Shown here piece by piece: positions 1 to 8,136 of a stretch of DNA of 55,259 bases. Source of the DNA: an uncultured Clostridia bacterium (lineage in GTDB: Bacteria; Bacillota; Clostridia; Christensenellales; Borkfalkiaceae). The first letter of the stretch is position 1. The number at the start of each line of letters is the position of its first letter. The notes under the pieces were generated by a model. That model saw only the letters and a list, made by a program, of their open reading frames with translations. It had not been told where the DNA came from and searched no databases. Location of the stretch: assembly GCA_947624225.1 (NCBI GenBank), contig CANQJF010000009.1, positions 1 through 55,259 of the forward strand, in the 5' to 3' direction. Made by a program: the position numbers and the translations under genes.

Positions 1-83
1 GGCTCGGCAAATTGGGTGCGTTCCGCCGAAGTGAATTCGGCTGCACGCATGAGATTGGAATGGCCTCCTCCCTCCATGTCCAC

Positions 84-111
84 AAAAAAACGTCCGCCGA
101 GTTGGCGGACG
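84..111 (-). terminator. Intrinsic terminator of the 131-601 gene
   Basis: An 8-bp GC-rich stem (91-98 with 104-111, 5-nt loop) is followed on the minus strand by seven T's (A-run at 84-90). It lies 20 nt past the stop of the minus-strand gene. The plus-strand side has AAAATTTTT, so it may also stop incoming plus-strand transcription. Confidence 0.85.
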
Positions 112-130
112 AAAATTTTTGTTTGTTCTT

Positions 131-601
131 TTACAGAGCGATGCCGAGGATGGTCCAAAGGAGCAAAATCCACAGGAGCGCGCCCCAAAGCCCCATCTTG
201 CCGCATTCCAGGGAGAGCTCGGGCTTATCCTTGCCCCAGGCAAAGTAGAACGCGATCCCTGCCGGGAAGATGAAGAAAGACAGGCACTGCCAACCGATGA
301 GTGCGGTGTTGCCGAATGTTCTTGCGCACCACGGCACGATGGACTTGTAGAAGCCAAGCGTTTGCTCAACGCTCACGGCAAATCCAAGCGCAAGGAACAC
401 CACGTCGACGCCGAGGTAAGCCCAACTGAGATAGAGCGCATCCCCGCCGGCCGCGTTTGTGCACAGGTTCATGACCATGGAGATGAGGCCGACGCTCAAA
501 AAGAAAGAGACGTCGTGCTCGTCGGAATGGCGGTTGATGTACCCGTAGAAAGCCATCATAAATGTCGTCAGAAACAAAGTGATGATGCCTACAACTAACA
601 T
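131..601 (-). CDS. Small hypothetical integral membrane protein
   Basis: This 156-residue protein is mostly hydrophobic, with about four predicted membrane segments: residues 1-20 (LVVGIITLFLTTFMMAF), about 35-55, about 65-85, and a C-terminal pair ending LLWILLLWTILGIAL. No enzyme motif or known family is recognised. The start is set at the ATG at 601 because a G-rich Shine-Dalgarno (GGGGGGA) sits just upstream; a TTG at 613 is possible but would overlap that site. A consensus promoter (630-658) and a strong terminator (84-111) flank it, so it is an independent single-gene unit. Function is unknown. Confidence 0.75.
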   Translation of the reverse strand: MLVVGIITLFLTTFMMAFYGYINRHSDEHDVSFFLSVGLISMVMNLCTNAAGGDALYLSWAYLGVDVVFLALGFAVSVEQTLGFYKSIVPWCARTFGNTALIGWQCLSFFIFPAGIAFYFAWGKDKPELSLECGKMGLWGALLWILLLWTILGIAL

Positions 602-629
602 AATTCCCCCCAAAGATAGAATTTCTTAC

Positions 630-658
630 ATTATAATACGACTTACAGAAAATGTCAA
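630..658 (-). promoter_or_regulatory. Sigma-A-type promoter for the 131-601 gene
   Basis: On the minus strand there is a perfect TTGACA (653-658), a 17-nt spacer and a perfect TATAAT (630-635), about 30 nt upstream of the start codon. Confidence 0.85.
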
Positions 659-847
659 GATATCAAATGAAATTTTCGTGAAAAAAACGCACGGGAATGG
701 AAAGGGCCCTCCCGTCGAACCGGCCAAGTCATCGAAAGGCTCCCCCGGGTCATTGGGCAGTTTGGCGTAGGGGCAATGGGGAACCTGTCGCCCGCCCGTC
801 TGCATAGGATAAAACGACCGCCTCCGGGCGATCCGGGAGTTCTACAA

Positions 848-1615
848 ATGCAGTGGTTTACAGTTCTCGACCCATGGTTGCAGGCGCTTTTGGTCTCTCT
901 CTTCATGTACGCGGCGACCGCACTCGGCGCCATGCTTGTCTTTTTCTCCAAAAAATTCAACAAGATGGCGCTCACGGCCATCACGGGCGCGGCGGCGGGG
1001 ATCATGATCGCGGCGAGTTTTTTCTCGCTCCTTTTGCCCGCTCTCGAATATGAAAGTTTTCTTCCGCGCTATCTCACCGTCACGCTCGCCTTTCTCCTCG
1101 GCGGCGCTTTCATCATCTGCTCCGACCTCCTGTTCGGCAGACGCAAGCACGGATTTGGCGGGATGGGGCGGGAGGGCTGCCTCCTCTTTCTCGCCGTCAC
1201 CGTGCACAACATTCCCGAGGGGATGGCGGTGGGCGTTGCGCTTGCCGCCGGGAACGCACAGGGCAGCGTGCTCGCGGCGCTCATATTTGCTTTCGGGATC
1301 GCGGTGCAGAACTTCCCCGAGGGAGCGTGCGTGGCCTTTCCCCTCCGTGCACAGGGGATGAAGCCCCTCCGTGCCTTTCTCTTCTCGCAGGGGTCGGGCG
1401 CGGTGGAGATTCCCGCATGCGTCTTGGGTGCCGTGGCGGCAACTTTCATCACAGGGCTCATGCCGTGGGCGCTTGCGTTCTCCGCGGGCGCGATGATCGC
1501 CGTCGTGTGCGCGGAGCTTGTTCCCGCCTGCTTTGCGGGGAATAAGTCGGTGGCCTCGGCGGGGATCCTCTTGGGATTTTGCGTCATGATGATCCTCGAT
1601 GTCGCCCTCGGATGA
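848..1615 (+). CDS. ZIP family divalent metal transporter (GufA-like)
   Basis: This 255-residue membrane protein has about eight hydrophobic segments. The ZIP metal-site signatures are visible: H120-N-I-P-E-G125 in the fourth membrane helix, and N155-F-P-E-G159 in the fifth, where GufA-type ZIPs carry QN instead of HN. ZIP proteins move zinc, iron or manganese into the cytoplasm; the substrate cannot be told from sequence. The start at the 848 ATG (MQWFTV) is preferred because a GGGAG site lies 9 nt upstream; a longer frame from 776 would add a non-membrane arginine-rich extension. The 614-847 leader contains only small hairpins and no metal riboswitch that could be recognised. Confidence 0.88.
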   Translation: MQWFTVLDPWLQALLVSLFMYAATALGAMLVFFSKKFNKMALTAITGAAAGIMIAASFFSLLLPALEYESFLPRYLTVTLAFLLGGAFIICSDLLFGRRKHGFGGMGREGCLLFLAVTVHNIPEGMAVGVALAAGNAQGSVLAALIFAFGIAVQNFPEGACVAFPLRAQGMKPLRAFLFSQGSGAVEIPACVLGAVAATFITGLMPWALAFSAGAMIAVVCAELVPACFAGNKSVASAGILLGFCVMMILDVALG

Positions 1616-1743
1616 CCATGTATAAATCCCGCGGCGGGGCACATACTTGGGGTATGGAAAGTGAAGGAAAGAGTGCAAAAAAAAGGGAAGAGACGCGCGT
1701 GAAGCATGAGGTTTCCGCGCCGTTGAGAGAAAACGAGCATACC

Positions 1744-2544
1744 ATGTCCGCAAGACGCATTGCAGTAATCGTAGGAGCCTCCTCGGGGATCGGGCGGGAG
1801 ACGGCCCTGAGGCTCCTCTCGCGCGGATACCGCGTTTACAATGTTTCGCGCACGCCTTTCAAGGGGGAGCGCGTCAAGACGATTTCGGCGGATGCTGCCA
1901 TCGAGGGGGAAATCGAGCGCGCCGTGAAAGAGGCGGGGGACGACGCCGGGGCAATCGACCTCTTTGTCTATTCGGCGGGCTTTTCGATGGCGGCGCCCAT
2001 CGAGCACGCGAAGAGCGGGGATTATCGATACCTCTTCGAGGTGAACTACTTCGGCGCGGTGGAGGCCCTCCGTGCGGCGGCGCCCTACTTGAAGCGGCGG
2101 GGCGGCCGTGCCATTCTCGTGGGCTCTCTCGGGGGGACGATGCCCATCCCTTACGACAGCTTTTACTCCTCCTCAAAAGCGGCGCTCGAAATGCTTGCGC
2201 GCGAGGCAGACTTGGAGCTCCGCGCATACGGGGTGCGCGTTTCGGCCCTGCTTCCCGGGGGGACCGCCACCGATTTCACCTATGCGAGAAGAGTCTACAC
2301 CGAGGAGGAGAGCCTGACGTATGCCCCCTCCGTCAAAAAGGCCTCTGCTGCGCTCGCCAACATGGAACAGGGCGGGATGAACCCGTCGCTCGTTGCGGAG
2401 GCGGTCATCAAGCTCGCGGGGAGGGCCAATCCGCCCACCGTCACGGCCGTCGGCGGTGTGAACAACTTTGTGCGCTATGCCAACAAGATGCTCCCCGAGC
2501 GCATCACCGATTGGTTCGTGCGCAAGAAGTTCAACCAAAAATAA
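1744..2544 (+). CDS. Short-chain dehydrogenase/reductase (SDR)
   Basis: This 266-residue cytoplasmic NAD(P)-dependent oxidoreductase has the classical SDR layout. The Rossmann glycine motif G11-ASS-G15-I-G17 is at the N-terminus, followed by the YSAG variant of NNAG near residue 79. The catalytic Ser128 lies in LVGSLGG, with Y141-SSS-K145. A proline-glycine loop (LLPGGTATDF) follows. Length fits the classical subfamily, close to 3-oxoacyl-ACP reductase or sterol-type SDRs, but the substrate is unknown. The start at 1744 places the Rossmann fold at residue 4; an in-frame upstream GTG/ATG around 1700 is possible. An intrinsic terminator follows at 2655. Confidence 0.85.
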   Translation: MSARRIAVIVGASSGIGRETALRLLSRGYRVYNVSRTPFKGERVKTISADAAIEGEIERAVKEAGDDAGAIDLFVYSAGFSMAAPIEHAKSGDYRYLFEVNYFGAVEALRAAAPYLKRRGGRAILVGSLGGTMPIPYDSFYSSSKAALEMLAREADLELRAYGVRVSALLPGGTATDFTYARRVYTEEESLTYAPSVKKASAALANMEQGGMNPSLVAEAVIKLAGRANPPTVTAVGGVNNFVRYANKMLPERITDWFVRKKFNQK

Positions 2545-2654
2545 ACGGGCTCTTGCGCCCGAGAGGGAAGAGGGGGCCGTCGACGCCTCATTTTCCCCGT
2601 GACATCAAAAAGAGCCATACCATGTCCAAAACAAGAGCTTGATTTTTATTTCAG

Positions 2655-2677
2655 AAGGCCGTCCGTCGGCCTTTTTT
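2655..2677 (+). terminator. Intrinsic terminator after the SDR gene
   Basis: AAGGCCG pairs with CGGCCTT around a 5-nt loop and is followed by a T-run. The 2545-2875 gap otherwise holds one copy of the CCATACCATGTCC motif (2615-2627) and a short AACGG/CCGTT hairpin (2787-2800), with no gene visible. Confidence 0.8.
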
Positions 2678-2875
2678 CGTGCCAAAAACGGGGAGGGAGC
2701 GGTCGGCCTTAAAAGGGAGACCGCGGCCGTTCTCAGAACATTTCACGCCTGCCGTGAAGGGGATAACGCTTTGCCGTAGAACGTTCAACGGTTTTCCGTT
2801 AGGGGATACAAAAAGCCTCATCGCGCGTCTTTAAAAATTTTATGAACTTCCGATGCAACCTTTTTCCGAAGATGA

Positions 2876-2921
2876 TTGACAATCGCGCAAATATGGTATA
2901 AAATGATACATGAAATTTCAT
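2876..2921 (+). promoter_or_regulatory. Promoter with palindromic operator candidate for the 2957-5198 cassette
   Basis: TTGACA (2876-2881), a 17-nt spacer and TAAAAT (2899-2904) form a good promoter. A perfect 12-bp palindrome ATGAAATTTCAT (2910-2921) covers the expected transcription start, where a repressor could bind. A further TCCGTC/GACGGA hairpin (2922-2939) precedes the ribosome site. Confidence 0.75.
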
Positions 2922-2956
2922 CCGTCCACGGAGACGGAATTACCTTGGAGGGAAAA

Positions 2957-3568
2957 ATGGCGCAACAGAAATTCATCACTTCTCACAAGACGCGCGTAAA
3001 GCGCGCAAATGAGTACATCAAGAATTCTCCAGAGCGGATCACCATCATCGACAGAGAGGCGTTCGTGGAATTCTATTTGCTCGAAGATATCGAGCGGCTG
3101 TACAAGTATCGTCTCAGCAAGGAGCAGGCGAAGGTCCCGGAGACGCATGCCGGCGAGCTCGCCAAGCAGAGGAACATGCAGAAGTTCAGCAACATCCTCG
3201 AGATCTTCCAGTCCGTCATCGAGATTGCGTGGGCGCTCATCGACGACGCGCACTATAAGGAAGTTTGGCGGGCCATCAACGAGCACGCGCTCATGATCGC
3301 CGCGGGGAGCTCCAAAAATTTGGATGCCCTCGAAGAGATGGGCAGGGACCTGTTGCGGAAGGTGTTCGACGATGCCGTTCAGGTTGGGATCATCAAGCAG
3401 AAAATGGATGAGGACATCGAGGATCTGGAAGCGCACGACGCCAACGCCAGAACCGTCAGCGGATTGCCCTCCGCGGAGGAGATCGGCGAGCTGCTCAAAG
3501 CGGCGGAGGCGGTCATCCCCGATATGACGGAAGAAAAAGTGCGCAAGCCCAAGCCCAACATCCAGTAA
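2957..3568 (+). CDS. Hypothetical cytoplasmic helical protein, first gene of a four-gene cassette
   Basis: This 203-residue soluble protein has no signal peptide or membrane segment. The N-terminus is basic and helical (SHKTRVKRANEYIKN), the middle is rich in predicted helix with aromatic residues (EIFQSVIEIAWALIDDAHYKEVWR), and the C-terminus is an acidic helix ending in KPKPNIQ. No family is recognised. The start at 2957 follows a GGAGGG ribosome site 4 nt upstream. It is the first gene behind the promoter at 2876 and is followed in order by genes at 3635, 4268 and 4854 with gaps of 24-66 nt, suggesting co-transcription and a joint role. Confidence 0.7.
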   Translation: MAQQKFITSHKTRVKRANEYIKNSPERITIIDREAFVEFYLLEDIERLYKYRLSKEQAKVPETHAGELAKQRNMQKFSNILEIFQSVIEIAWALIDDAHYKEVWRAINEHALMIAAGSSKNLDALEEMGRDLLRKVFDDAVQVGIIKQKMDEDIEDLEAHDANARTVSGLPSAEEIGELLKAAEAVIPDMTEEKVRKPKPNIQ

Positions 3569-3634
3569 AGGGCAGGTCGTCTTTGGGCATTCGGTCTCGG
3601 ATGCCCGCGATGTTTGACGAAAAAGGAGGGCACC

Positions 3635-4243
3635 ATGTCTGAAAGAACAGTCTTGATTCCGTCGGAGAGCAATCTGATCGCCGTAAAACTCAGCATCAGC
3701 GGAGCCAAGGAGGACGTCGTGGTCCGCCCCATGGGGGATTACGGCATTTGGGTGCGCGAAGAGCTCGGCGGGAAGATGACGGAAGTCGATCCCGCCGACA
3801 GAAGGGCGATGCGCGCGGAGAAGCGGACTTTCAAGGAATACTTCTTCTTCAAGCGCACGGCGCTCTCCGTGGGATTCGGCGTGGGACCGTTTGACATCCC
3901 GGATGGGGTGCCCAAGTTCCGCATGCGCGGCACGGTGAATTTCGAGGTGGTCAATCCCGCGCGGCTGGCTTCTTTCTCGCACGGCGAGTGTTGGCTGCAC
4001 GCGGGCGAGCTCGCCCTCCTGTATGGGTATCGGTTCGATCCCCAGAGCGGCGAACGCGGCCTCGGGTGCTATCTCCGCGGCGCCGTCTTGGAGCGCGTAA
4101 AGGCCTCCCTCGATCAAATTGCGGGGGACCATGCCCGCGAGAGCATTGCAGAAATCATTCTTGCAGACGATTTTTGGACGCAGTGCGGCGTTGAAGCCCG
4201 CCCCTCGGTTGGGAACGTTTTCTTCGAATTTATCGGGGGATGA
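3635..4243 (+). CDS. Hypothetical beta-rich protein, possibly SPFH/band-7-like
   Basis: This 202-residue soluble protein starts after a strong AAAGGAGGG site. The N-terminal part looks beta-rich (RTVLIPSESNLIAVKLSI, EDVVVRPMGDYGIWV). The middle segment RMRGTVNFEVVNPARLASF resembles the conserved strand of SPFH/band-7 proteins (RGTVNFRVVDP type), followed by an amphipathic helical C-terminus (LRGAVLERVKASLDQIAGDHARESI) as SPFH proteins have. That similarity was judged by eye and is weak, so the assignment is tentative. No membrane anchor is seen. It belongs to the 2957-5198 cassette. Confidence 0.6.
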   Translation: MSERTVLIPSESNLIAVKLSISGAKEDVVVRPMGDYGIWVREELGGKMTEVDPADRRAMRAEKRTFKEYFFFKRTALSVGFGVGPFDIPDGVPKFRMRGTVNFEVVNPARLASFSHGECWLHAGELALLYGYRFDPQSGERGLGCYLRGAVLERVKASLDQIAGDHARESIAEIILADDFWTQCGVEARPSVGNVFFEFIGG

Positions 4244-4267
4244 GCCCGCGCATTACGGAGAGCTTGC

Positions 4268-4816
4268 ATGAAGAAAAAACCGTGTAGATTCAGAAAAAAA
4301 GAACTGGCGCAGTGGAAGATCGGACTTGTCGGGGAGTGCGAGGAAGTCTACCACGGCAAGATCGAGGAGATCTTGCGCGGGATTGAGGATGAGAAGTTCA
4401 AGTGCGAGGCTTTGGAGAAGAAGCTCTTCCTCACACAGGATGCCGCCCTCGCGGAGCGTTTGAGGCAGGACCTCGACGGGTGCCGCAAGAGAATGGCGTT
4501 CAAGCAGGAAGTGCTCGCCCAATTGGAGAGCGACAGGCGCCTTCTCGGGCAATTGAAGGAGCTCCTCGGGGCACATTTCACGCGGGAGCAGTATGCCTAC
4601 ATCATCGCAAAGATCCCCGATTCCCTCCCCGCGATGCTCGATAGTCCGGACATGGGTAGGGTTTCCGAGGTCTACAAGATCGTTTTCGAGCTGTACAGAG
4701 ATTTTTGTGCCCGCGTGAACGCAAAACTTCTCATCGAGGACAGAATGAAGGACGATTGGGAGCGCATCCGTGCCGAACATGCCGCGATGCAGGCGGCGCT
4801 CGGCGACGGGCCATGA
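4268..4816 (+). CDS. Hypothetical coiled-coil protein of the four-gene cassette
   Basis: This 182-residue protein is charged and almost entirely helical. Residues about 15-110 have heptad-like spacing of leucines and alternating Lys/Glu (EKKLFLTQDAALAERLRQDL, KQEVLAQLESDRRLLGQLKE), indicating a coiled coil. The last third holds further helices (RVSEVYKIVFELYRDFCARV). There is no signal peptide and no catalytic motif. It lies 24 nt after the 3635 gene and 37 nt before the 4854 gene. A structural or adaptor role is plausible, but no function can be named. Confidence 0.65.
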   Translation: MKKKPCRFRKKELAQWKIGLVGECEEVYHGKIEEILRGIEDEKFKCEALEKKLFLTQDAALAERLRQDLDGCRKRMAFKQEVLAQLESDRRLLGQLKELLGAHFTREQYAYIIAKIPDSLPAMLDSPDMGRVSEVYKIVFELYRDFCARVNAKLLIEDRMKDDWERIRAEHAAMQAALGDGP

Positions 4817-4853
4817 GTGCCTGCCGCGGCGGACACGACAACGGAGGAGTGCG

Positions 4854-5198
4854 ATGTGGTTTGGTAAGAAAAAGGGGGCGAATGCGGAATTCGAGCAGTG
4901 GCGCGCGTCCACGATGACGCGGATCAAGGACTGCTTGAATTTTTGGATGACGCACACCGTCTTTTGGGAGGAGAACGCGGCGGAGGCGGAGGAGATCGAA
5001 AAAAATCTCCAAACGGCTTGCGATACGCTCGCGGGGATCTCCTTTCGGCGCGACGAGCGCGTGGCGGGATTCCAACGGACCATCGATGCCGAGCTCAAAC
5101 GCATCGAGGACAAGAGGGGGGAGGCCGAGTCCTATTTGATCATGCAGGCGGCCTCGCAAAAGATCGTTGCCGCCGTCAAGGCGTGGATCCTCCTGTGA
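4854..5198 (+). CDS. Small hypothetical helical protein, last gene of the cassette
   Basis: This 114-residue protein begins MWFGKKKGANAEFEQWR and is predicted to be all helix with many Glu/Ala (EENAAEAEEIEKNL). The ATG at 4854 is chosen because GGAGGAG lies 4 nt upstream; the longer frame from 4770 would overlap the preceding gene. The charge pattern resembles its neighbour at 4268, so the two may pair. No family is recognised. A strong terminator (5248-5276) closes the operon. Confidence 0.6.
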   Translation: MWFGKKKGANAEFEQWRASTMTRIKDCLNFWMTHTVFWEENAAEAEEIEKNLQTACDTLAGISFRRDERVAGFQRTIDAELKRIEDKRGEAESYLIMQAASQKIVAAVKAWILL

Positions 5199-5247
5199 CT
5201 CCTGCCGGGCGAGCATGCAATAGACGAGAAAGATAAGGTTGAATGTG

Positions 5248-5276
5248 CGGAAAGCAGCGTTGCTTTCCGTTTTTTT
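5248..5276 (+). terminator. Intrinsic terminator of the four-gene cassette
   Basis: A perfect 9-bp stem (5248-5256 with 5261-5269), a 4-nt loop and seven T's sit 49 nt after the last stop codon of the cassette. Confidence 0.92.
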
Positions 5277-5344
5277 GTTGAGGTCCCCTGCCTTTCTCGG
5301 CCTCCCCTTTGCGACCCGGGGGGTAAGGCGAGGGCTCGACTGTG

Positions 5345-5424
5345 CTTGGTCGCCACCCCACCCCCTTAATCCCCCTCCCATGGAGGGGGCTCATGCGCCG
5401 CTCCTCCCCCATGGAGGGGGCAAG
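5345..5424. repeat. GC-rich interspersed intergenic repeat, family B copy 1
   Basis: About 80 nt containing two CCATGG-centred inverted arms (CCCTCCCATGGAGGG type). Its reverse complement recurs at 21703-21779, and both ends recur at 30590-30735. Each copy is flanked by CTTGGTCGCC. It sits between the cassette terminator and the deo promoter. Confidence 0.8.
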
Positions 5425-5481
5425 TCGCTTGCCGCGTCTGCAAGGTCTTGGCGGAGGGGCGTTTTATCTTTGGCATTTGTA

Positions 5482-5510
5482 TTGACAAATCGGGTTTTTT
5501 GTTGTATAAT
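5482..5510 (+). promoter_or_regulatory. Consensus promoter of the deo/nuclease operon
   Basis: TTGACA (5482-5487), exactly 17 nt, and TATAAT (5505-5510) form a perfect sigma-A-type promoter, 33 nt upstream of deoC. No clear operator palindrome is visible around it, and no deoR-type regulator lies nearby. Confidence 0.9.
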
Positions 5511-5543
5511 GGGAAAGCATTCCGATCCAGAGAGGGAAAAATC

Positions 5544-6212
5544 ATGAACATTCAAGAAATTTTAAGCAAGTGCGACCACACGCTTCTCTCCGTCACGGCG
5601 ACGTGGGAGGACATCAAGGCGATCATCGACGACGGCATCAAGTATCACACTGCCTCCGTCTGCATTCCCCCCTGCTATGTGGAGCAGGCCAAGGCGTATG
5701 CCGCGGGGCGTGTCGCCATCTGCACCGTCATCGGGTTCCCCAACGGCTACAACACTGGCCTCATAAAGAAAGCCGAGGCCGCGGCGGCCGTCTCCCAAGG
5801 GGCAGACGAGATCGACATGGTCATCAACATCGGCGATATGAAGGCGCACAAATATGACGCCGTCCGCGAGGAGATCAAACTCGTGAAGAGCGGCTGTTGC
5901 GGCAAACTCCTCAAAGTGATCGTGGAGACCTGCCTTCTCGACGACGAGGAGAAGCGGGTGGCCACGCACCTCGTTGCGGAGGCGGGCGCCGAATTCATCA
6001 AGACCTCGACGGGCTTCTCCAAGGCGGGGGCCACCATTCACGACGTCGACATCTTCAAGGAAGAGATCGACAAGCATCATCTGAACATCAAGATCAAGGC
6101 GGCGGGGGGCATTTCCTCCCTCGAAGATGCCGAGCAGTTCCTCGCGCACGGCGCGGATAGATTGGGCACCTCGCGCATCGTGAAGATCGTCAAGGAGGAG
6201 GGGCTGTCATGA
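5544..6212 (+). CDS. deoC: Deoxyribose-phosphate aldolase
   Basis: DeoC (222 residues, the usual length) cleaves 2-deoxyribose-5-phosphate to acetaldehyde and glyceraldehyde-3-phosphate in the cytoplasm, the last step of deoxynucleoside catabolism. The Schiff-base lysine is K153 in IKTSTGF, the second active-site lysine is K185 in IKAAGGI, and the VIGFPNG loop is present. The start at 5544 follows a GAGAGGG site; a longer frame from 5448 would overlap the promoter. The stop overlaps the deoD start by 4 nt, so the two are translationally coupled. First gene of a nine-gene operon. Confidence 0.97.
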   Translation: MNIQEILSKCDHTLLSVTATWEDIKAIIDDGIKYHTASVCIPPCYVEQAKAYAAGRVAICTVIGFPNGYNTGLIKKAEAAAAVSQGADEIDMVINIGDMKAHKYDAVREEIKLVKSGCCGKLLKVIVETCLLDDEEKRVATHLVAEAGAEFIKTSTGFSKAGATIHDVDIFKEEIDKHHLNIKIKAAGGISSLEDAEQFLAHGADRLGTSRIVKIVKEEGLS

Positions 6213-6928
6213 GCGAACACAAGAACATTCCCACACCGCACATCAATGCCGAATACGGCGACTTTGCCCCGACGGTGCTCATGCCGGGCGATCCGCTTCG
6301 CTCCAAATTCATTGCCGAAAACTTCCTCGAAAACCCCGTGCTCGTCAACAATGTGCGCGGCGTGAACGGTTACACGGGGACCTATCACGGCAAGCGCGTC
6401 TCCGTGATGGCCTCGGGCATGGGGCAGCCCGCCATCGGCATCTATTCTTACGAACTCTTCAACTTCTATGGCGTGGAAAACATCATTCGCGTGGGCTCGT
6501 GCGGCAGTTTCGATAAAGATCTGCACGTGCGCGACATCATCCTCGCGCAGGGCGCCTGCACCAACGGCAACTATGCCAAGCAATACGCGCTGCCCGGAAC
6601 GTTCTGCCCCATTGCCGATTTCGGTCTCTTGAAGCGGGCGGCCGAGCTGTGCGAACGCGCGGGCGTGCGCTACAAGGTGGGCAACATCTTCTCGTCGGAT
6701 ATGTTCTATGACGACGCCGCGAGCGGGATGCAATGGGCCAAAATGGGCGTTCTCGGCGTGGAAATGGAGAGCGCGGCGCTCTATTGCAATGCCGCCCGTG
6801 CGGGCAAGAAAGCGCTCTGCATCTGCACCGTGAGCGACAGCTTTTTGTACCCCGAGGAGAACACGACGGCCGAGGAGCGCCAGAACAGCTTCACGGCCAT
6901 GATGAAGATCGCCCTCGAATTGGCATAA
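6209..6928 (+). CDS. deoD: Purine-nucleoside phosphorylase, DeoD type
   Basis: This 239-residue enzyme phosphorolyses purine (deoxy)ribonucleosides to base plus (deoxy)ribose-1-phosphate. It has the hexameric bacterial PNP features: the phosphate loop GDPLRSKFIAENFL, the RVGSCGS loop, VEMESAALY near residue 180 and the catalytic aspartate D210 in TVSDSF. Length matches the family. It overlaps deoC by 4 nt (ATGA), and deoB follows after 44 nt. It would feed deoxyribose-1-phosphate to DeoB. Confidence 0.97.
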   Translation: MSEHKNIPTPHINAEYGDFAPTVLMPGDPLRSKFIAENFLENPVLVNNVRGVNGYTGTYHGKRVSVMASGMGQPAIGIYSYELFNFYGVENIIRVGSCGSFDKDLHVRDIILAQGACTNGNYAKQYALPGTFCPIADFGLLKRAAELCERAGVRYKVGNIFSSDMFYDDAASGMQWAKMGVLGVEMESAALYCNAARAGKKALCICTVSDSFLYPEENTTAEERQNSFTAMMKIALELA

Positions 6929-6972
6929 TTGCGGGCTGCAGTCCGTAAAAGCAGGCCGAAAAGGAGGTTCTT

Positions 6973-8136
6973 GTGGCAAAGAGATTATTTTTAATCGTAC
7001 TCGACAGCTTTGGCGTGGGGGAACTCCCCGACGCCTATCTGTGGCAAGATGAGGGGAGCAACACGTTGGGCGCCATCCGCAACCACCCCAACTTCCGCTG
7101 CCCCAACATGCAGGCGCTCGGGCTCTTCAACATCGAGGGCGTGGGCGGCGGCGTGCCCTCTCCCAAGGCGAGCTTTGCGCGCATGCGGGAGACATCCATG
7201 GGCAAGGATACCACCATCGGGCACTGGGAGATCGCGGGCGTCATTTCCCCCGAACCTCTCCCCACCTATCCGAACGGCTTCCCCGAGGAGCTCCTTGCGG
7301 AATTTGAAAAAAGAACGGGGCGGCGGGTCATTTGCAACAAGCCCTATTCGGGGACGGAGGTCATCAAGGATTACGGTCCCGAGCACCTCCGCACGGGCGC
7401 GCTCATCGTCTACACCTCGGCCGACAGCGTCTTTCAAGTGGCCGCGCATGAGGACATGGTACCCCTCGATGAGCTCTACCGCGACTGCGAGATCGCGCGG
7501 GAGATGCTCAAAGCGCCCCACAACGTGGGCCGCGTGATCGCGCGTCCTTTCACGGGCGAGTATCCGTTCACCCGCACCGCGAACCGGCACGACTTCTCCC
7601 TCGTGCCCCCCCAAGACACCATGCTCGACCTCTTGCAGAGGGCGGGCTATGAGACCATCTCCGTCGGCAAAATTTTCGATATCTTTGCGGGAAAGGGGCT
7701 CTCGGAGAGCAACCGCACCCTGTCCAATACGCACGGCATGCAGGTGACGAAAGAGATGCAGGCGCGTGCTTTCGAGGGGCTGTGCTTTGTCAACCTCGTC
7801 GACTTCGACATGAAGTACGGCCACCGCAACGACGTGGCGGGCTATGCCGCCGCGGCAACCGAGTTCGATGAATTTCTCGGAGGCTTCATCGCGGACATGG
7901 GTGAGGGCGATGTGCTCATCATCACGGCCGACCACGGTTGCGACCCCTCGACGCCCTCCACCGATCACTCGCGGGAATACACTCCCATGCTCATCTATGG
8001 CAAGGGGATCCGCGGCGGCGTGGATCTGGGAACGAGGGGGACGTTTGCCGACATCAGCGCCACCGTTCTCGATTACTTCGGCGTGCAGCAGGCAACAACC
8101 GCCGGAGAGAGCTTTTTAAAGGAAGTGCTGAAATGA
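6973..8136 (+). CDS. deoB: Phosphopentomutase
   Basis: This 387-residue enzyme converts (deoxy)ribose-1-phosphate to the 5-phosphate, linking the phosphorylases to DeoC. It shows alkaline-phosphatase-superfamily metal motifs: D11 in VLDSFGVGE, the catalytic threonine in G77-KDTTIGHWE86, and D320-H321 in ITADHGCDP. The start is a GTG at 6973 with an ideal AAGGAGG 5 nt upstream. The stop overlaps the cdd start by 4 nt. Length is normal. Confidence 0.96.
   Translation: MAKRLFLIVLDSFGVGELPDAYLWQDEGSNTLGAIRNHPNFRCPNMQALGLFNIEGVGGGVPSPKASFARMRETSMGKDTTIGHWEIAGVISPEPLPTYPNGFPEELLAEFEKRTGRRVICNKPYSGTEVIKDYGPEHLRTGALIVYTSADSVFQVAAHEDMVPLDELYRDCEIAREMLKAPHNVGRVIARPFTGEYPFTRTANRHDFSLVPPQDTMLDLLQRAGYETISVGKIFDIFAGKGLSESNRTLSNTHGMQVTKEMQARAFEGLCFVNLVDFDMKYGHRNDVAGYAAAATEFDEFLGGFIADMGEGDVLIITADHGCDPSTPSTDHSREYTPMLIYGKGIRGGVDLGTRGTFADISATVLDYFGVQQATTAGESFLKEVLK

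Noticed and set aside
660-847. A possible metal riboswitch before the ZIP transporter
   Set aside because: The leader has GGGCAG and GGGGCAA segments reminiscent of the NiCo class, but no four-helix junction could be drawn and no manganese riboswitch core was found. A covariance-model search would decide it.
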